In this document: piece after piece, positions 5,640 through 5,904 of the stretch
Numbering within the stretch: position 1 is the first letter of the stretch
Layout: each line of letters opens with the position of its first letter
Program-made: the position numbers and the translations under genes
Notes under the pieces: model-generated
Told to the model about the DNA's origin: nothing
What the model saw: the letters and a program-made list of their open reading frames with translations, nothing else
The model's database searches: none
Assembly: GCA_958445555.1 (NCBI GenBank)
Contig: CAUCSW010000047.1
Coordinates: forward strand, 1-5,904
DNA length: 5,904 bases
DNA from: an uncultured Clostridia bacterium
GTDB lineage: Bacteria > Bacillota > Clostridia > Oscillospirales > Acutalibacteraceae
Reading direction: 5' to 3'

Positions 5640-5757
5640 TGTCTGTTTTTCCTTTCCGCAGAGCCTTTTTGCCGGGTTTTAAGAGACCGAAGACCACTGC
5701 CGCTATTCCTATGACCGAAACGCAGGCACAAACGGTGATCTGCAATGCTTTTTTCAT
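5623..5757 (-). CDS. 44-residue single-span membrane peptide
   Basis: A short gene preceded by AAGGAG (5773 to 5768 on the minus strand) ten bases from the ATG. The product starts MKKALQ, has one hydrophobic span (about residues 7-26) with two cysteines (C10, C12), then a strongly basic segment PGKKALRKGK (28-37) and a short acidic end, DNEENT. By charge the tail should be cytoplasmic with the N-terminus outside, or it may be an uncleaved signal anchor. It lies 15 nt after the upstream gene, whose stop codon overlaps its ribosome binding site, and its stop is inside the lipoprotein gene. The tight packing on both sides argues it is real. No family recognised; it could be a small partner of the neighbouring membrane protein or lipoprotein. 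Confidence 0.7.
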   Translation of the reverse strand: MKKALQITVCACVSVIGIAAVVFGLLKPGKKALRKGKTDNEENT

Positions 5758-5772
5758 ATTGCTCTCACTCCT

Positions 5773-5904
5773 TTATTCAAGATTAAGATGCTTTTTCATC
5801 ACATTAAGGTTGATGATGCCGTAGACAAATCCGAGGAGCGCCGTAAGAAGGATCTCTCCGCACAAAGCGATGTGTGTCGTTGCCGCATAGTGGGTCGTTG
5901 CCCA
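5773..5904 (-). CDS. C-terminal fragment of a hydrophobic membrane protein, cut by the window edge
   Basis: An open minus-strand frame enters from the right edge and ends in TAA at 5773-5775. The 43 visible residues contain a hydrophobic segment, IALCGEILLTALLGFVYGII, and a tail of NLNVMKKHLNLE, typical of a membrane protein ending with a short basic cytoplasmic tail. Too little is visible to name it; an ABC-transporter permease end is one possibility, not supported beyond general resemblance. Its stop overlaps the AAGGAG of the small membrane peptide gene, so it heads, or belongs to, the same operon. Confidence 0.65.
   Translation of the reverse strand, partial: WATTHYAATTHIALCGEILLTALLGFVYGIINLNVMKKHLNLE

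Overview
The window looks like chromosome from an endospore-forming Firmicute of the class Clostridia, possibly an Oscillospiraceae/Ruminococcaceae-type gut bacterium. The support is an adjacent pair for both subunits of dipicolinate synthase (dpsA-dpsB, i.e. spoVFA-spoVFB), strong AGGAGG-type ribosome binding sites, a TTG start, a DUF421 membrane protein and a DUF1846 (UPF0371) protein. The family-level placement is inference. No rRNA, tRNA, CRISPR array, transposase or phage gene was seen.

Layout. Positions 1-135 hold a compact palindromic repeat built of small hairpins separated by the motif TGATAT. Positions 136-410 have no gene I can support, only a weak minus-strand open frame that may be a remnant. 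A good promoter (411-438) then drives a DUF1846 gene (513-1997, +). Its roughly 68-nt leader folds into two consecutive hairpins, the first followed by a T run. A rho-independent terminator (2006-2058) separates it from a convergent DUF421 gene (2116-2820, -). Divergent from DUF421 is the dpsA-dpsB operon (3047-4501, +), whose upstream region contains a long hairpin plus T run only 17 nt before the start codon. Positions 4502-4750 are an unusually palindrome-rich intergenic block: a 166-bp inverted-repeat element that can be drawn as a cloverleaf, then a clean minus-strand terminator. The right end is a minus-strand operon read leftwards: the C-terminus of a hydrophobic protein cut by the window edge, a 44-residue single-span peptide, and a 278-residue lipoprotein that overlaps it by 17 nt.

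How the genes work together. DpsA and DpsB together oxidise dihydrodipicolinate to dipicolinic acid in the mother cell during sporulation. The divergent DUF421 gene is of interest because DUF421 proteins have been linked to the spore inner membrane and spore resistance in Bacillus. A shared sporulation role here is inference from position only, since its promoter looks vegetative. The right-hand operon appears to encode an envelope set of unknown function. The points most worth a second look are the two leader structures, the two palindromic elements, and the uncharacterised small-peptide/lipoprotein operon.
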